Shown here: positions 34,190-49,248 of the stretch, one piece after another
Numbering within the stretch: position 1 is the stretch's first letter
Layout: each line of letters begins with the position of its first letter
Source: Phaffia rhodozyma
Taxonomy: Eukaryota; Basidiomycota; Tremellomycetes; Cystofilobasidiales; Mrakiaceae
DNA length: 64,000 bases
Reading direction: 5' to 3'
Assembly: GCA_014706385.1 (NCBI GenBank)
Contig: JACGZH010000003.1
Coordinates: forward strand, 1,133,501 to 1,197,500
Notes under the pieces: model-generated
What the model was told of the DNA's origin: nothing
Databases searched by the model: none
What the model saw: only the letters and a program-made list of their open reading frames with translations
Translations under genes and position numbers: made by a program

Positions 34190-37100
34190 TCATCTTTTGA
34201 TAGGGCCAGCACCGCCTCTAGGTCCGGTAGGTGGCAACATCCCACCTGGCCCTCCTACCGGTGTACGAGTACCTCCTGATCCACCTTCACCTCCAGGTCC
34301 TCTTCCTCCAGCACCTCCACCTCCACCCCCACCCCCACCCCCGATGGTTCCTGCTCTAGGACCGGCAGGGATCGACGATCTCATCGACGGAGGTCGATAC
34401 GGCGCGTTCTCGTAAGCTGCGTACGAAGCTGGCGGTGGCACACCGGCAGGACCCTCCTGCTGTCTGATCGACATCGAAGGCATCATCAGAGCAGGGGTCG
34501 AGGGTCTGGTGCTCGCTCTAGAGACACCCGCTCCTCTTTCCTGTGCGTATCGATCGAGAATGGCGACGACATCCGAGGTTAAGTTGTCTAGTTCGATGAT
34601 TTCGGTTTGTGAGAGTGAACGATCATCAGACTTTCGGTCGTCCCGTTCGGTCTCGACTTCATGCTCGCCTTCGTCATCTGAGTCTTCATCATCGTTCTCG
34701 TCACCATTGTTACCGTTGTTATCTTTGTTGTTTTGAGAAGGAGTGGCGGCGGTGTTGGTGGCGGTTCTGTTATGAGGGGCGTCTCTTCGATGGGACCGTT
34801 CGCTTCGCCCTTTAACGAGTCCTTGACCAACACCCTCAAACACTCTAAGCATACACGTCTCGAGTAGATCCTTCAACCGTTGCACTTCATCCAACGAATC
34901 CAGACTAGATTGCCCTTGGATCGGCAACCAATCATCACAGATCAACCCTTGGGCTGTTACTTTGAGATGGTAAGCACCGAAGAGCATGTATGTCATGGGA
35001 TCCAGCCTGGTCGTCGTTCGGAGGGAGGAAGGCGCATTCTGGTTGACCGGTCCGATCGATGTCTTTTCAACAAACGCTAGGATTGCCTTTTCACCGATAA
35101 TCGCCGGAGACTCTCCATGTGGGTTCTCTCTTCGATGTTGATTCACACTGCTCGTATGGATATGACATTTCTATTAGAGAAGAAAGCGCGAGATCGCCGA
35201 AAGAGAATGAGAGAAGCCATGCGTCGAGTAAGTCATGAGAATAGAAGGAGGCATAAACAGAAAGGGGAGGAAACCAACCTTGTCCTGGGAGGTTCGGTAC
35301 TGTTTCTGATCGACTCGGATGGCAAAGTTCGGAGCGGATGAGGTCGCAATCAACGCCGCCAATAATGGTAGACTCTCGGAATTCGAGTTCAGCACCGCCG
35401 GCATGGCCGTCAAACTTCGACCGCCATGCCTTGGCAAAGTCATTCCACCTGCACAGATCGCGATCACTCCAGTGTCTACCAGGGCAAACCAGATTTGTTC
35501 CTTGACCTTTTGGATGTTTAAGAAGTTTGTTCGGTTCAAAAAGTTTGCTTGGAGGAAAGCAGAGGCTTCTCTGAACCGACCGGAGGCATGCATTTGGAAC
35601 CAATAGTTGTACGCGCTCACCACCGCTAAGAGATCAGATCTGAATCCAGGAGGGGACCAACTATCCTTGATCTCGTTCGCCTCGGTCATCTTGTCCATCG
35701 GGGCCAAGAACGGATCTCGATCAGAAATCACAGCGGCCAAGGTAAGCGCAGAGTCTAGACATCGGTAGAACGCTCCGTAGAGGACGAGTTTTCCGATCTG
35801 AACTTCGACAGGTAACTCTTGGAGAACCCGGCCGAGCGAGGTGAGCTGCTTCGAGTCTGTCAACGCTCCAACTTGTTTGAGTCGAACAATTGCATTTTCT
35901 ACAGCAGTCGCTGTTGGTGGCTCGATTGCGTCCGCCAAGACTTCCTCCACCTCCATGTTTGGGAAGTTAAGAGCCTGTCGTGGGCGAGAGGAAGGAAAAC
36001 AAACGTAAGGTCAGAGACAGACCAACAACAACAGGAATGAAAATGATAATAACAGCAGGAATCCCCTATCTTGGTTGACAAGCTAAGATAAACGGCAAAG
36101 AAAGCGAAAAAAGAGAGATACACACCTTGATGTGCATAATAACATTACTTAGATCAGACCTCTTCATTTCTACCATTGCGTACTCTGAGAGTACTCTGAG
36201 TCTCGCCTGGGACAAGACTCCGTAGTATTCACCCTCCCGATGACGACCTGCTCGACCTGCTCGTTGGTTCAAGTTAGACTGACCGACCCAAGCACTAACG
36301 AGTGAAGACAGATGTTTCGATGAGTCGTATCGTTTTTCCTTTACTCGGCCGGTATCAACGACATAGACAACGTCAGGAATTGTGATCGACGTCTCAGCAA
36401 TGTTTGTTGCCAGAATGATTCGCCGTTGGCCAGGGCCGGAGGGTTCGAACACTCTTTGCTGTTCGGCCACGGGGACAGACGAATGGAGGATATGAATAGG
36501 GGTTTGGTCGGTGTTAAAGTTTACACCGAGCGGGTATCGATAGGTATCAATCAGGACTTTGTTGACTTGGTTGATGGCGTCGATTCCATCCAAGAATACA
36601 AGCTGAGTATTGAAGAGAAGAACGGCAAAGAGCAAGCAAAGACGTCATTATAGAATGTTCAAGAAGGAAGGAAAAGAAAAACTCCAAACAGGATGTACTC
36701 ACGATGTGACCCTCTTCGGTCGTCTGAACGATATGAGAAATCATCAAGGCCACCAACGCGTGTGGCGTCTTAAGCTCGTCCGACGGCGGGTTTGGTCCGA
36801 ACCCGCCAGGAACCAATTCTTGATTCAAGAACCGGAGAACGTCCTTGTCACCAAACACCCAGCCACCTCTGTTCTGAGGCAGGTTTCTTAACATGGGGAC
36901 CAAGGTATCTAGGAAGTGTTTCTCAACCGGGTACGATCGGCCGGGTACCTCTGCGACCGGTGCGGGTCGACCGGAAGGTTCTGTAAAATACTGTTGAAAC
37001 AATGCTGGATTGATCGTGGCCGACATGAGGACGATCCGGAGGGGGAGGCCTCGATCTCTACGGTCTTTGAGGATTTGCTTAAGAACAACCATGAGCAGGT

Positions 37101-40074
37101 CAACATCGAGATCTCTTTCGTGGACTTCGTCAACGATGATGTGGGAGACGCTGTCGAGCCAGCTTTTTGAACTTGGATCTTCGTTTCCGAGAGCCGACTG
37201 GAGTCGTTTGAGGAAGATTCCGGTGGTACAGAACGTGATCGATCCGTTCGGCTGAGGCATCTTTGTGTCAAACCTAACCTGGTAGCCGACATTCTCACCG
37301 AGTCGTTGATCTCGCTCGGCGGCCACTCGTTGGGCGACTGAGATCGCAGCGATCCTTCGGGGCTGGGTACAAACGACGTTACAGCTCGCGCCGTCCCCCC
37401 GACGGATATAGTCATCGAGGATAATCTGTGGGATTTGCGTCGTCTTACCCGACCCGGTGGCGGCCATACAGATGGTCACCCAGTTGGACTCAATCTTTGC
37501 AAGGATATGATCGGACTTTGAAGATACCGGTAGGCTTGCCCGTTGGTCCCGGAGCTTGCTGATCCGAGGGTTGGCTTGGTAAGCCTCTAATTGAGCCATC
37601 AGCCGTTTCGACTTTGTTTCTAACAACGATGCCGGCGTTCCTGCCGCCGCTCGGACTTCTACTGGCGGGGGTATCTCCACAGCGGCGACGGTTGAGGCGT
37701 CCATCGCTTTAGCGTACAAGCTGGAAGCCTGAATGTTCTTCGATAGATCTCGGATGTCCTCTTCAAGGTCGTCCGAGATAGAAAAGATGACATGGGCGGT
37801 ATTGCTAGCGCCGGCTTCGAATGGGTTCTTAATCTTGAACTCGATCCATAACGGCGGATCCGAAGACTCGAGGTATTGGGTCACATCCAAGTAGCATTTC
37901 GTCAATGCATCTTTCTTACTAGAGCCGGTACCCATGCCAATCTTCCTGCCGCCTACGGTCATCACAGCGTCCCAATTGGTTTGTGGGACCCGGCTCTTTC
38001 GATTGCCGGCTCCTCCAAGTTGACCAGGAGGGGCCGAATCGGAATAAGTGATGATGGGCTTACCGAAACCGAATCGGTTGCAATAGAAGTCCATGAACTG
38101 ACGAGCTCTAGAATGGGTGATGGTCTCTCTGTTGGAGAGCATGATAGTAGCCTCCTGGGGTTGATTGCCCATTAGTGTTATTCCAGAAAGTTTTGGGTTA
38201 AATTTGCCAAAGCCAGTATCGACCTAGAGACAAAGGAGAAAGAACGCAGTGGGTGTATGAGTATATCAAGGTCGGAAAAGGACGAGTCCGGGTTAGCAAA
38301 GGAGGTTGCGTTAGGTATCTATGCGTACACCCTCAAAGGCAATTGGAACGAAGGAGAGACTGACCTGGCCCTGTTGGGCGAGCTGTAAGAGCGCACTAAG
38401 ACAGGCAATCTTTTCGGCCTCTTTTGCGACCGGATGATCGCCGACACCGATGATGCCTAGCTCTTCATCGGCAACGACGGAGCATCTAGAACCCAAGAGG
38501 ACTTGGTCAACAGACTGATGTAAGAAGGGCAGAAGACAAAGATGGATGGATACCTGACGATCGGCGTGCCCTCGCATATACCCTTCACGTTCTTGAATCT
38601 GTTTCCACCGGCGGCGAGACCTTTATGGCTGTTTGTTCTAGAGAGAATATAATTGCTGAGCGGTCCCTTTGGCTCAACCAACCAAGCAGACTTCAGTTGG
38701 GTCTGATATAGGGCCTGGACAGTGTCAAGGGTGTGGAGAGGACCTTCGAGCACTTCGAGCGATGGCTTGTTGGCTTTCGGCGCAGAGTGCTTGCCGTATC
38801 GAGCTTTGTTGTTGTTGTTGTTGTATCGAGGAGGCATGTCGCGAAGAGTACTGTATGGTATGTCGTATGCGCTGTTGTTATCGTAGATGTGATCGTAGGT
38901 CTGGTCGATAGAGGCGTTACTTGAGTCAAAAGATCTTTTGCGACCGGAAGAGTCAGGTTTGTATACGGTAGTGGAGAATGCTCGGATAGGCTGTGAAACT
39001 TTGTTGGGAACGGCCTGAGGTATAGAGAACCGGGGAGAGGTTGGAGTCGAAAGGTTAGCGGAATGAGAAATGGAGCGAGGTCTGAGAGACTGAGCACTAA
39101 CAGTAGGCGACGACGGACGTGCGTATCTTTTGCGAGGCTGAGGAGAACGGGATCTCTGAGGGATTAGTAAAAGAGGTCGAGAGCTATGGAAGCAGTTGAG
39201 AGGGGATGATGAGTGTCAATCAAGGACCTGCTAGAGATAGTATCGACCCGTCAAGGGACTCACTATCTTCTCTCTTGATCTATCAACGGTTCGGAAGAGA
39301 CGTCTCGGTTGAAATCTCTTTTGCGTTCACTCTTTTGGCCTTTAGCACTGGATGATCTGTAGGATGAGGGGTTGACGGAGGAGGTGGTGGTGGTGACCGG
39401 GCCGGGATTTTGGCTATGATCTCTGGGGTTGTTGAAATCTACTGATCCAGGGGCTTGACGACTAGTGTGAGTGACTGATGAGCTAGATAGGCAATTATCA
39501 AGAGATCTGTCTTGACGCGAGCAGTGAGTTGAAGGTACTCTGAAGTTTTCAGGAGAAAGAGACTGAACAAGTTTGAGGGACTGGGCTTTGAGACGATCTT
39601 GAAGGTCAAGTTGTTCGTGAGAGGCTGTCAATGGTCTGACCGACAAGCGGGGAGGTCTATTTGGTACACAGTTGACGGGTGAGTCTGGAGACGGAGAAAG
39701 AAGGGAAGAGGAGAGATAAGATGAAGGAAGATGAGGGAAGAGGCCAGAGAGACAAGAAAAGAAAGAGAAGAAGCAAAGAAAAGGAAGAAAAAAACCGGTG
39801 ATGTCAGCTCGGAACGATGATCACTGAAATGCTCGTCTGGACAACACAAACCTGGCAGAGAGGACAGATGTGTTCTAGAGTTGAATGAAAGATTTGTGTG
39901 CCCTATAGGCATGTAACTTTTGGGAGTGGCGACCTTGATAGTGCCTGCAATCGATGGCAGGAGGGATGTCCGGTCGAGGGTAGAAGAGAAGGGTCTAAAC
40001 GAGGTGCTCGGTTTATGGAAAACTCGACTGAGCCAGGAGTGCATGAACCGATGGGAGGTGTATCTACCGGCCAC
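34190..40074 (-). CDS. DEVH-box RNA helicase with dsRNA-binding domains, possibly mitochondrial
   Basis: Large DExH helicase of the DHX9/MLE-like group. Eight exons: 39852-40074, 39264-39684, 38554-39183, 38365-38485, 36703-38223, 36126-36602, 35279-35974, 34190-35170 (5070 nt, 1689 aa). Seen: two dsRBD-like regions (about residues 355-465 and 495-565, the second with NWDAVMTVGGRKIGMGTGSS), motif I TGSGKTTQIPQ, CTQPRR, motif II VDEVHERD, MSATIN, ATNIAETSITIP, motif VI NQRAGRAGR, HA2 and OB-fold regions, and a Gly/Pro-rich tail. The first three exons are joined by frame continuity. They begin MAGRYTSHRFMHSWLSRVF, Arg/Ser-rich and free of acidic residues, like a mitochondrial presequence. A second such patch (QPIRAFSTTVYKP) lies just before an alternative start, M at 38837, which would give 1359 aa. 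Confidence 0.88.
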
Positions 40075-41402
40075 TTATCAAGCTCTCGTTTGGATTACTT
40101 CTATTGGATCTTGTCAAAACACTCCAGGGATATCCTTAGAGGAGAAAGGAGAAGAGTGAAGGCGAAGGAGATCTAGAAAGGAAAGACCTTGTTTGAAGGA
40201 AAGCGACGAAAGATCGAAAGAGAGGAAGAGAGAAACAGTGAGGAAGGTAAGGTCAAACGAGTGATGTAACCAGCTTGGGTTACGATTCGATTACGAGGGC
40301 GCTCTATACGCTTATATTCGTTTGTCCATTCATCCATCCATCCATCCATCCCGCTCACCGATCATATCATCAATGCCTATTGAAAGAATAAGAATGAGAA
40401 TTCAAAAGAGCCGACAACGAAGAGCGTGATGTTACATCAGAAGGAACAAGCTGTTGGTCTAATCAAATTGCACACCCTCTGGTTCATTCATAGTGATGCT
40501 AAGAAGAGGAAGAGTAGATCTCTATGGAAAAGGACCGGCGTAAGCTCAGACTCGGACTCAGAGCAAAGAGAGCGTGTCTGGCGCAAGACACGCCGTAAAC
40601 AACGCTCGACGCGTCGTCCGGCAATCCTCGAGCGGTATTGTATAGACATTCACATGCACTACGCACAGACAACAGGGCGCACTCTTTGAAGGAGAGGAGG
40701 CGGGTGAGGAGAAGGGGAAGGGGAAAAAAAGAGAGATGGAGAGAAAGCGAGAGTGTCTGTAGCGCGCACATACACCATCTGTGGAACAAGATGGAGCGCA
40801 GGTACGGCACTAATATTAGGGCATACAGGCCATCACCGAATGCTGCCTGGAACACCTCAGGGAGAGACATCCGATACGAGCACATTGACAACAAGGGCAT
40901 GTACAGTAGGAACCTACACATACGCGCGCGCGCGCGCGCGCCAGAACGTTCGCCTACAATAAATGACACCATAGAGCCCAGGGCACCCGATAAGAGCACA
41001 GATACAGAGACAGACCCATTGAGGCGATATATCATAGACAATGTCCAACAGACTTCAGGGCACGAACACCAAGGGTCCGGATGCAGACCTTAAGGCACAG
41101 ACACTAAGGGAGCTAGGAGGAAAACCCCCCAAAATAGATAGATATCTGATTGTTACCTTAAGTCTTCTGGTCCCTCCCTCGTACACGTTGGCCCCTTGTT
41201 CTGCTCTCCTCGCTCTTCTCTCTTTCAACCCTCGACCTCGACCTTTCCTTCTCTCCTTCTCCTTTCTCTTCGTTGGCTCGCTTCTCCCTCGTTTTTCCTT
41301 TCCTTCTTCCTCTCTCTTTCAGGTCTATCCGTTCACAGTTCATTTCCTTCGTTTCCAATCTCTCTCGTTTTCCTTGTTCCATTCACTCGCTCTCCCGTCG
41401 TA
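40075..41402. promoter_or_regulatory. divergent intergenic region helicase / ELO
   Basis: 1.3 kb between divergent starts. It contains (CATC)5 at 40331-40350, (CG)9 at 40923-40940 and a CT-rich leader (41160-41400) before the elongase ATG. Open frames on both strands between 40499 and 41093 have no recognisable domain and a repetitive composition, so I do not call a gene. Confidence 0.5.
40923..40940. repeat. (CG)9 dinucleotide run
   Basis: Alternating CG, 18 bases, preceded by ACATA. Such alternating purine-pyrimidine DNA can adopt the Z form in vitro (general knowledge); any role here is unknown. Confidence 0.9.
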
Positions 41403-43662
41403 ATGCTCTACGAACTTTTGGCCAACAATGTGCCTGAAAGCTTGCACCTCCCACAGTCCTGGCAGACCTACACTCCCGGTTCCACCCCGTTATCTACCGT
41501 CAAGAGTGTCACCCTTGCGATGATTACCTACTTTATCGTCATCTTTTCCGGTAGGGAACTCATGAGGTTCGTGTCTTTTCCAAAACAATGTTGTTCTTTT
41601 TTTCTATTTTTTTCTTGTTTTATTTTTGTATTGTTTTTTTTTCCTTGGGGATGAGCCCAAAGACTACACATCGCCGCGCCCTTCCGTCGTTGTCTTTTTT
41701 CTTCATCTTTTTGCTAGAATCACCTTCTTGCTGGTCCCTGAACTCGTCCAGGGCGACTTCAGGCCGATGTGCAAACTTATCGCCTATCTCCTTTCTTTCC
41801 CGCGTCTGCATTGATGGCTGATCTGCCGTTGTTTCAACCCTTTTTCTTTCACTCTTTCTTCCTCTCCTTTCGTTCGCTCCCCCGACTCAACCCGGTCTAT
41901 CTTCATTCCTTTCTATCCCGGTTGCTCTCTCTCTCCTCGATGCTTCGTCTCTCTCTCACTTCCTCCGTTCCACAGGAAGATGCCCCCTTTCAAGATGCAG
42001 TTCCTCTTCCAGGCACACAACTTGCTTCTCTCCCTCGGATCCGGTCTCCTCCTCGCCCTCATGCTGGAGGAACTGTGAGTGACTTGTCAAGCTTTGAGCT
42101 CTTCGTTCTGGCTTTCTGTCTACAGCCACGAGGTTTCTCTGGTTGACCCGGCGAACCATTCCTTTCTGCCTCTTGCCGTTTAGCCTTCCCATGATTGGCG
42201 GAAGTGGCTTCCACTACTCGATCTGCCACCCCGGAGCGTTCACTCCTGTCCGTTACCTTTCTATCACAATCAGTTCAGAGACGCATAAGAGCTCACCCAG
42301 CTGCCTTTTATAAACTCCCTTCCCTTTCCCACATCAGCGACTTGAGACCTATTACATCATTAACTACTTCTTCAAGTACTATGAGCTCATCGATACCGTC
42401 TTTTTGGTTCTCAAGAAGAAGCCTCTTGGTGAGTTATCTGTTTAGATTCAATACGCTCTAATTACCGTCGGGTTTTGACCTATCTATCGTACTTTGAGCC
42501 AGCTTTCCTCCACGTCTTCCACCACTCTGCTACCGCCGTCCTGTGCTTCACTCAGCTTGAGGGAACTACCAGTGTGGTGAGTGCTGCAGCTCTTTCCAGC
42601 ATCGTCTCTTATCAGTACCTGGCTCTGACCCGAGGTGCCTTTTCTGCTTCTTGACCCTCCGGTAGCAATGGGTCGTGATCACTATCAACCTCTTGGTGCA
42701 CACCATCATGTGTATGTCGTTCATATGAGCATTCCTCTTCTTTTCGTTTGATCCAACTCTGATTCGACATGATATGTTCACTCATTTCACTACTAGACTA
42801 CTACTACTTCGCCACTGCTGGAGGAAAGAAGCTCTGGGTGTGTACCCGAATCTTCCTTTCCCTGGACCTTATCGACCAGTAGTGCAAATGAAAGTTGACC
42901 GCGTTTACTTTTGACCCCCACTTCCTCCATAGTGGAAGAAGTACCTGACCACCTTCCAGATCACCCAATTCGTCATTGATCTTTGCATCATCTACTATGC
43001 CAGCACGTTGCTTTTCCTTGCCCGTTCGTCCTTCCCAAACCGAAAACGCGTTGAATTCCACAGACCATAGTCTTGTAGTATTCGATCCCCTGGTCGATTT
43101 CTTCCCTTTTTCTTAAATTCAGAGATCATGACGGATATCTGAATTCAAGGTGTGAACAACGTCCCAGAGTCGTCTGTTCCCTTGGCTTGGACTCTTAAAC
43201 ATGGTCTCGTCGACCATCCTACATACTTTATGTTGTAATCACACACCTGCCATCGTTACAGACCAGGGGTGCGCGTTTGCTTGAGCCGACCACTGACCTT
43301 TATCCTTTCCGACTGAATTGATATCTACTTTACAGGTTGGGGACGATTCGCTACCGCCTACGCTCCTTGGCTCCCCAGCGGTGGTGATTGCGCCGGTTCG
43401 CCCGGAGCTGCCGCCTTTGGTTGCGCTCTCATCAGCAGTTACTTGTTCTTGTTTATTGCGTACGTAGCCATGATTTGTTTTCTTGTATTTCTCTTCTATT
43501 GCTGATTGTTTTTTTATCTTATTAAATCTTACTCTTTCCCCCAACAGTTTCTTCAAATCTACTTACAAGAAGCCCCAGGGAAAGGACGTCCGAGGCGGTA
43601 AAGACTCGAAGGTTGTTCGAGAAGGCAAGGACGGAAGTGCCGTCATCACTGAGAAGAAGTAG
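41403..43662 (+). CDS. ELO: very-long-chain fatty acid elongase (ELO family)
   Basis: ER membrane 3-ketoacyl-CoA synthase of the Elo2/Elo3 type, elongating fatty acyl-CoA for sphingolipids. Exons: 41403-41566, 41976-42074, 42184-42247, 42338-42428, 42503-42576, 42666-42711, 42797-42837, 42933-43023, 43336-43459, 43548-43662 (909 nt, 302 aa). Seen: KMPPFKMQFLFQAHN, YYIINYFFKYYELIDTVFL, the histidine box FLHVFHHSAT, KKYLTTFQITQFVIDLCIIYY, LPSGGDCAGS and a Lys-rich ER-type C terminus. Intron 1 is 409 nt. The intron at 43024-43335 is the weakest call: a GTTCGT donor keeps frame and gives LLFLARWGRF, but a hidden small exon cannot be excluded. Confidence 0.93.
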
Positions 43663-44304
43663 AGTGTGTCCTCTCGATATGGAAGAAATGTTGATTTCAG
43701 CCAAGAGTTTCTATTAGTAGTAGTCGTCTCTAGTTCCTGGCTTTTGTCGTATATCTCGATCTTTTCTTCCCTTCTTTATCTCTCTTTCCCTCTCCGAGCC
43801 ATCTTCACGAGCACGATTATCCGGTCATCCATCCAAGCGTTGCTCTCTCCCTCAAAATGCCGTCGTAACAGCATCCTATCGTTTCGACTGGTTTTTCCTC
43901 ATCCCATGATCCCCTACATCTCATTCCTCGTGCCTCTTCTCTTTTTCTCCTTATAGTCCGCCACATTCATTTTCCAACCCATACAGTACTATTTCTTCTT
44001 TGTAATACAAAGCCACTTGAGAACCATTTGTTAGTATGAAAAGTATAGAGAAAGGTGAAAGAGCAAGTGAGCTTTGTCTGGCACGGCTTAGTTACGCCTA
44101 AAACGAGAATTACATCACCGTTCTGGTTTTTTCTCCCCTGGACGTTCCGATGGGAAATTCCGTTTACCCCAAAGTTCACAAATTAATGGGGAGAGAAAAA
44201 AGTTTTGTCCTTCTTCTCTTTGTCAACCATCCGATCTCATCTCATCAACGACGACGACGAAAGAAGACTCTATCTCTCTCAATCAACCAAATACTCTCTT
44301 AAAT
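43663..44304. promoter_or_regulatory. ELO 3' flank and ACB1 promoter
   Basis: 642 bases between the elongase stop and the acyl-CoA-binding protein ATG, both on the plus strand. CT-rich up to about 43950, then AT-richer. No specific element recognised. Confidence 0.45.
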
Positions 44305-45131
44305 ATGTCCGCTGCTCAATTTGATAAGGCCGTTGCCATCGTCTCTAAGCTTCCTCCGACCGGAGATGTTAGGCCTTCCGATGACGATAAACTCATCGTG
44401 AGTTTCTCTCTTTCTGAGTCTTTCCCCGCAATGTTTCTTGGTTTTTTTTTCTGTTTGGAGAGCGCAAAGAACTAATACCACATGCTCTTCTTTCTCTTTC
44501 GATCAGTTCTACGCTCTGTTCAAGCAGGGTTTGTTCTCTCCTCTAAGCTTTCTCTTCAGGTTCGAAAGTAAACCGTACGAGAGAGGCTGACCAGAACCTT
44601 CCCTTCTAAACCTATCCGGATGTCCTCTGCCATCTTTTCTCTCCTTCCGCCTTCTTTCTTTCTCGTTTGATGCGAATGGACGAGAACAGCTTCTGTTGGA
44701 GACTGCAACACTCCCAAGCCTGGATTGAGTGAGACCATCATCTGTGCCTTGATTAGACTGCCTGGAACTGTCACTCATTCCCTCTCTTTCCGTTCCTCTT
44801 TCGAACGCGCATTTAGTGGACTTTGTTGGTAAGGCCAAGTGGAACGCTTGGACCCAAGTCAAGGGAAAGTCTACGGAGGATGCCAAAAAGGAGTATGTTG
44901 AGCAGCTCAAGCGGGTTCGTCTTTTCTTGCTTTCTTCCCGGTGCCTCTTCCTCTTGTCCGTTTTGGATCACTATGCTATGACGTCCTTTCGTCTCGCGGA
45001 TGATAGATCTGAACATGCGCTTGTCTTGTCCTTTCTCTTTACTTCTTTCCTTCTTACGGGATTAGGTTCTCTCCAAGGCTAGTGGAAACGCTGAGGCAGA
45101 TGCTTACCTCAAGGAGCTCGAGAGCGCTTAA
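44305..45131 (+). CDS. ACB1: acyl-CoA-binding protein
   Basis: Small cytosolic carrier of long-chain acyl-CoA. Five exons: 44305-44397, 44507-44528, 44690-44728, 44817-44914, 45066-45131 (318 nt, 105 aa, normal for ACBP plus a short N-terminal extension). Seen: the conserved core FYALFKQASVGDCNTPKPG and the YVEQLKR helix, with WNAW between them. The two central exons are only 22 and 39 nt. The Met before DFVGKAKW is assembled across an intron (A|TG). It lies directly downstream of the elongase on the same strand. Elongases use acyl-CoA that ACBP carries, so the adjacency may be functional, but this is only inference. Confidence 0.95.
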
Positions 45132-46215
45132 GCGATGATCTTTCATTTGAACCTGAGATTCTCTCTTTCGGCTTGATGGAGAAATGTTGTCTTCTTGCTC
45201 TCTCTCTCTCTCCCCACCGCATCTCGATCTCATCTCTCACCTAACTAGTTACTGGCCGTTTCCTTTCAATCCACGTTTATAACCCTATGATCCTCAACCC
45301 TCATACCAAACGATCGTCGGACTTTTTTTTCCCTTCCCTTTCGTCCCTCGCTCCTTATCGCTTGCTTTGTTACCTCTTGGTTGAGTTCACGCTATCACGA
45401 ATATACATGACCATACCACGATGATGATCCCGTATGCGTAGTAGAAGAACAGGGGTGTGTTTTGACACCCGAATGTGAAGGACCGGACGGGTTGGGAGGA
45501 GAGAACGGACCGATGGAAGAGAAAGGAGGGGGGAAGATGATCATCGTCCTGATGAGACCGGTGCACTCAACACGTTGTATGTCGGGAAGTCCGACGTCCG
45601 ACATCGGACGTCGATCGGGAACAACCTTTTTTTTTTAATTCTAGTTTGAGTTTTCGTTTCCTCTTGCGCCAAGGACTGACCGTCTCTTTACACGATCTCC
45701 GTCTGGCCCGGCCGGTTTTTTTTTTCTATTTTCATTTTTTCTTTCTTTGTATGAACGCTGTCGCAGTACCACGGCACCACAATGTCGTGGCTCAAGGAAT
45801 TTGAGAGTTGAGATACATAAATATGAATATCCCTTTTTTTAAGAAAACAGGAGAAAAAAAAGGTTTACAAACAAAACGTTTTAGATTGAAAGCGGGGAGG
45901 GTAAGAGGGAGACAGTGATATGTATAGAGAAGCAGAGCACAAAGGTAGAAAAGGTTGAGAGGCGGGGGTTGGGATTGAAAAGTCAAAGAAACAAACGGGA
46001 AAGTTGATTTGTGCTAATACGCTAATGATCACTAGGTGTAATATTTAAAAGACAAATGAAGAGAGGCATTTGGGGGTTTTGTTGACAGGGGGGGAACGGA
46101 GGGAGGGGAACGTTGGGTTTGAGCCAAAAACGTGAGTCATGAAAAACAGATGGGACAAAACAGAGTTGAGAACCGAGAAGAGAAGGGGGGGAAAAGCTAG
46201 AAAGAATTCAGGCAC
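45132..46215. other. convergent 3' region ACB1 / SSC1
   Basis: 1084 bases between facing stops. Mostly low-complexity, with poly(T) runs near 45630 and 45720 and a near-perfect inverted repeat at 45592-45613 (listed separately). No convincing gene. Confidence 0.5.
45592..45613. repeat. inverted repeat, 10-bp arms, 2-bp centre
   Basis: CGACGTCCGA, then CA, then TCGGACGTCG: the second arm is the exact reverse complement of the first. In RNA it would form a strong hairpin. Each arm also carries GACGTC, the core of CRE-type bZIP sites. It is followed about 15 bases later by a run of T on the plus strand. Confidence 0.85.

Positions 46216-49241
<3,026 letters not shown>

Positions 49242-49248
<7 letters not shown>

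Noticed and set aside
38554..38837. Met 38837 as the only start of the helicase
   Set aside because: Possible, but the frame remains open upstream and joins two more exons with matching phases, so the longer model is preferred and the shorter kept as an alternative.
40499..41093. Open frames on both strands (180 and 151 codons) in the helicase/ELO interval
   Set aside because: No recognisable domain, odd composition and overlap with the (CG)9 repeat; more likely promoter DNA.
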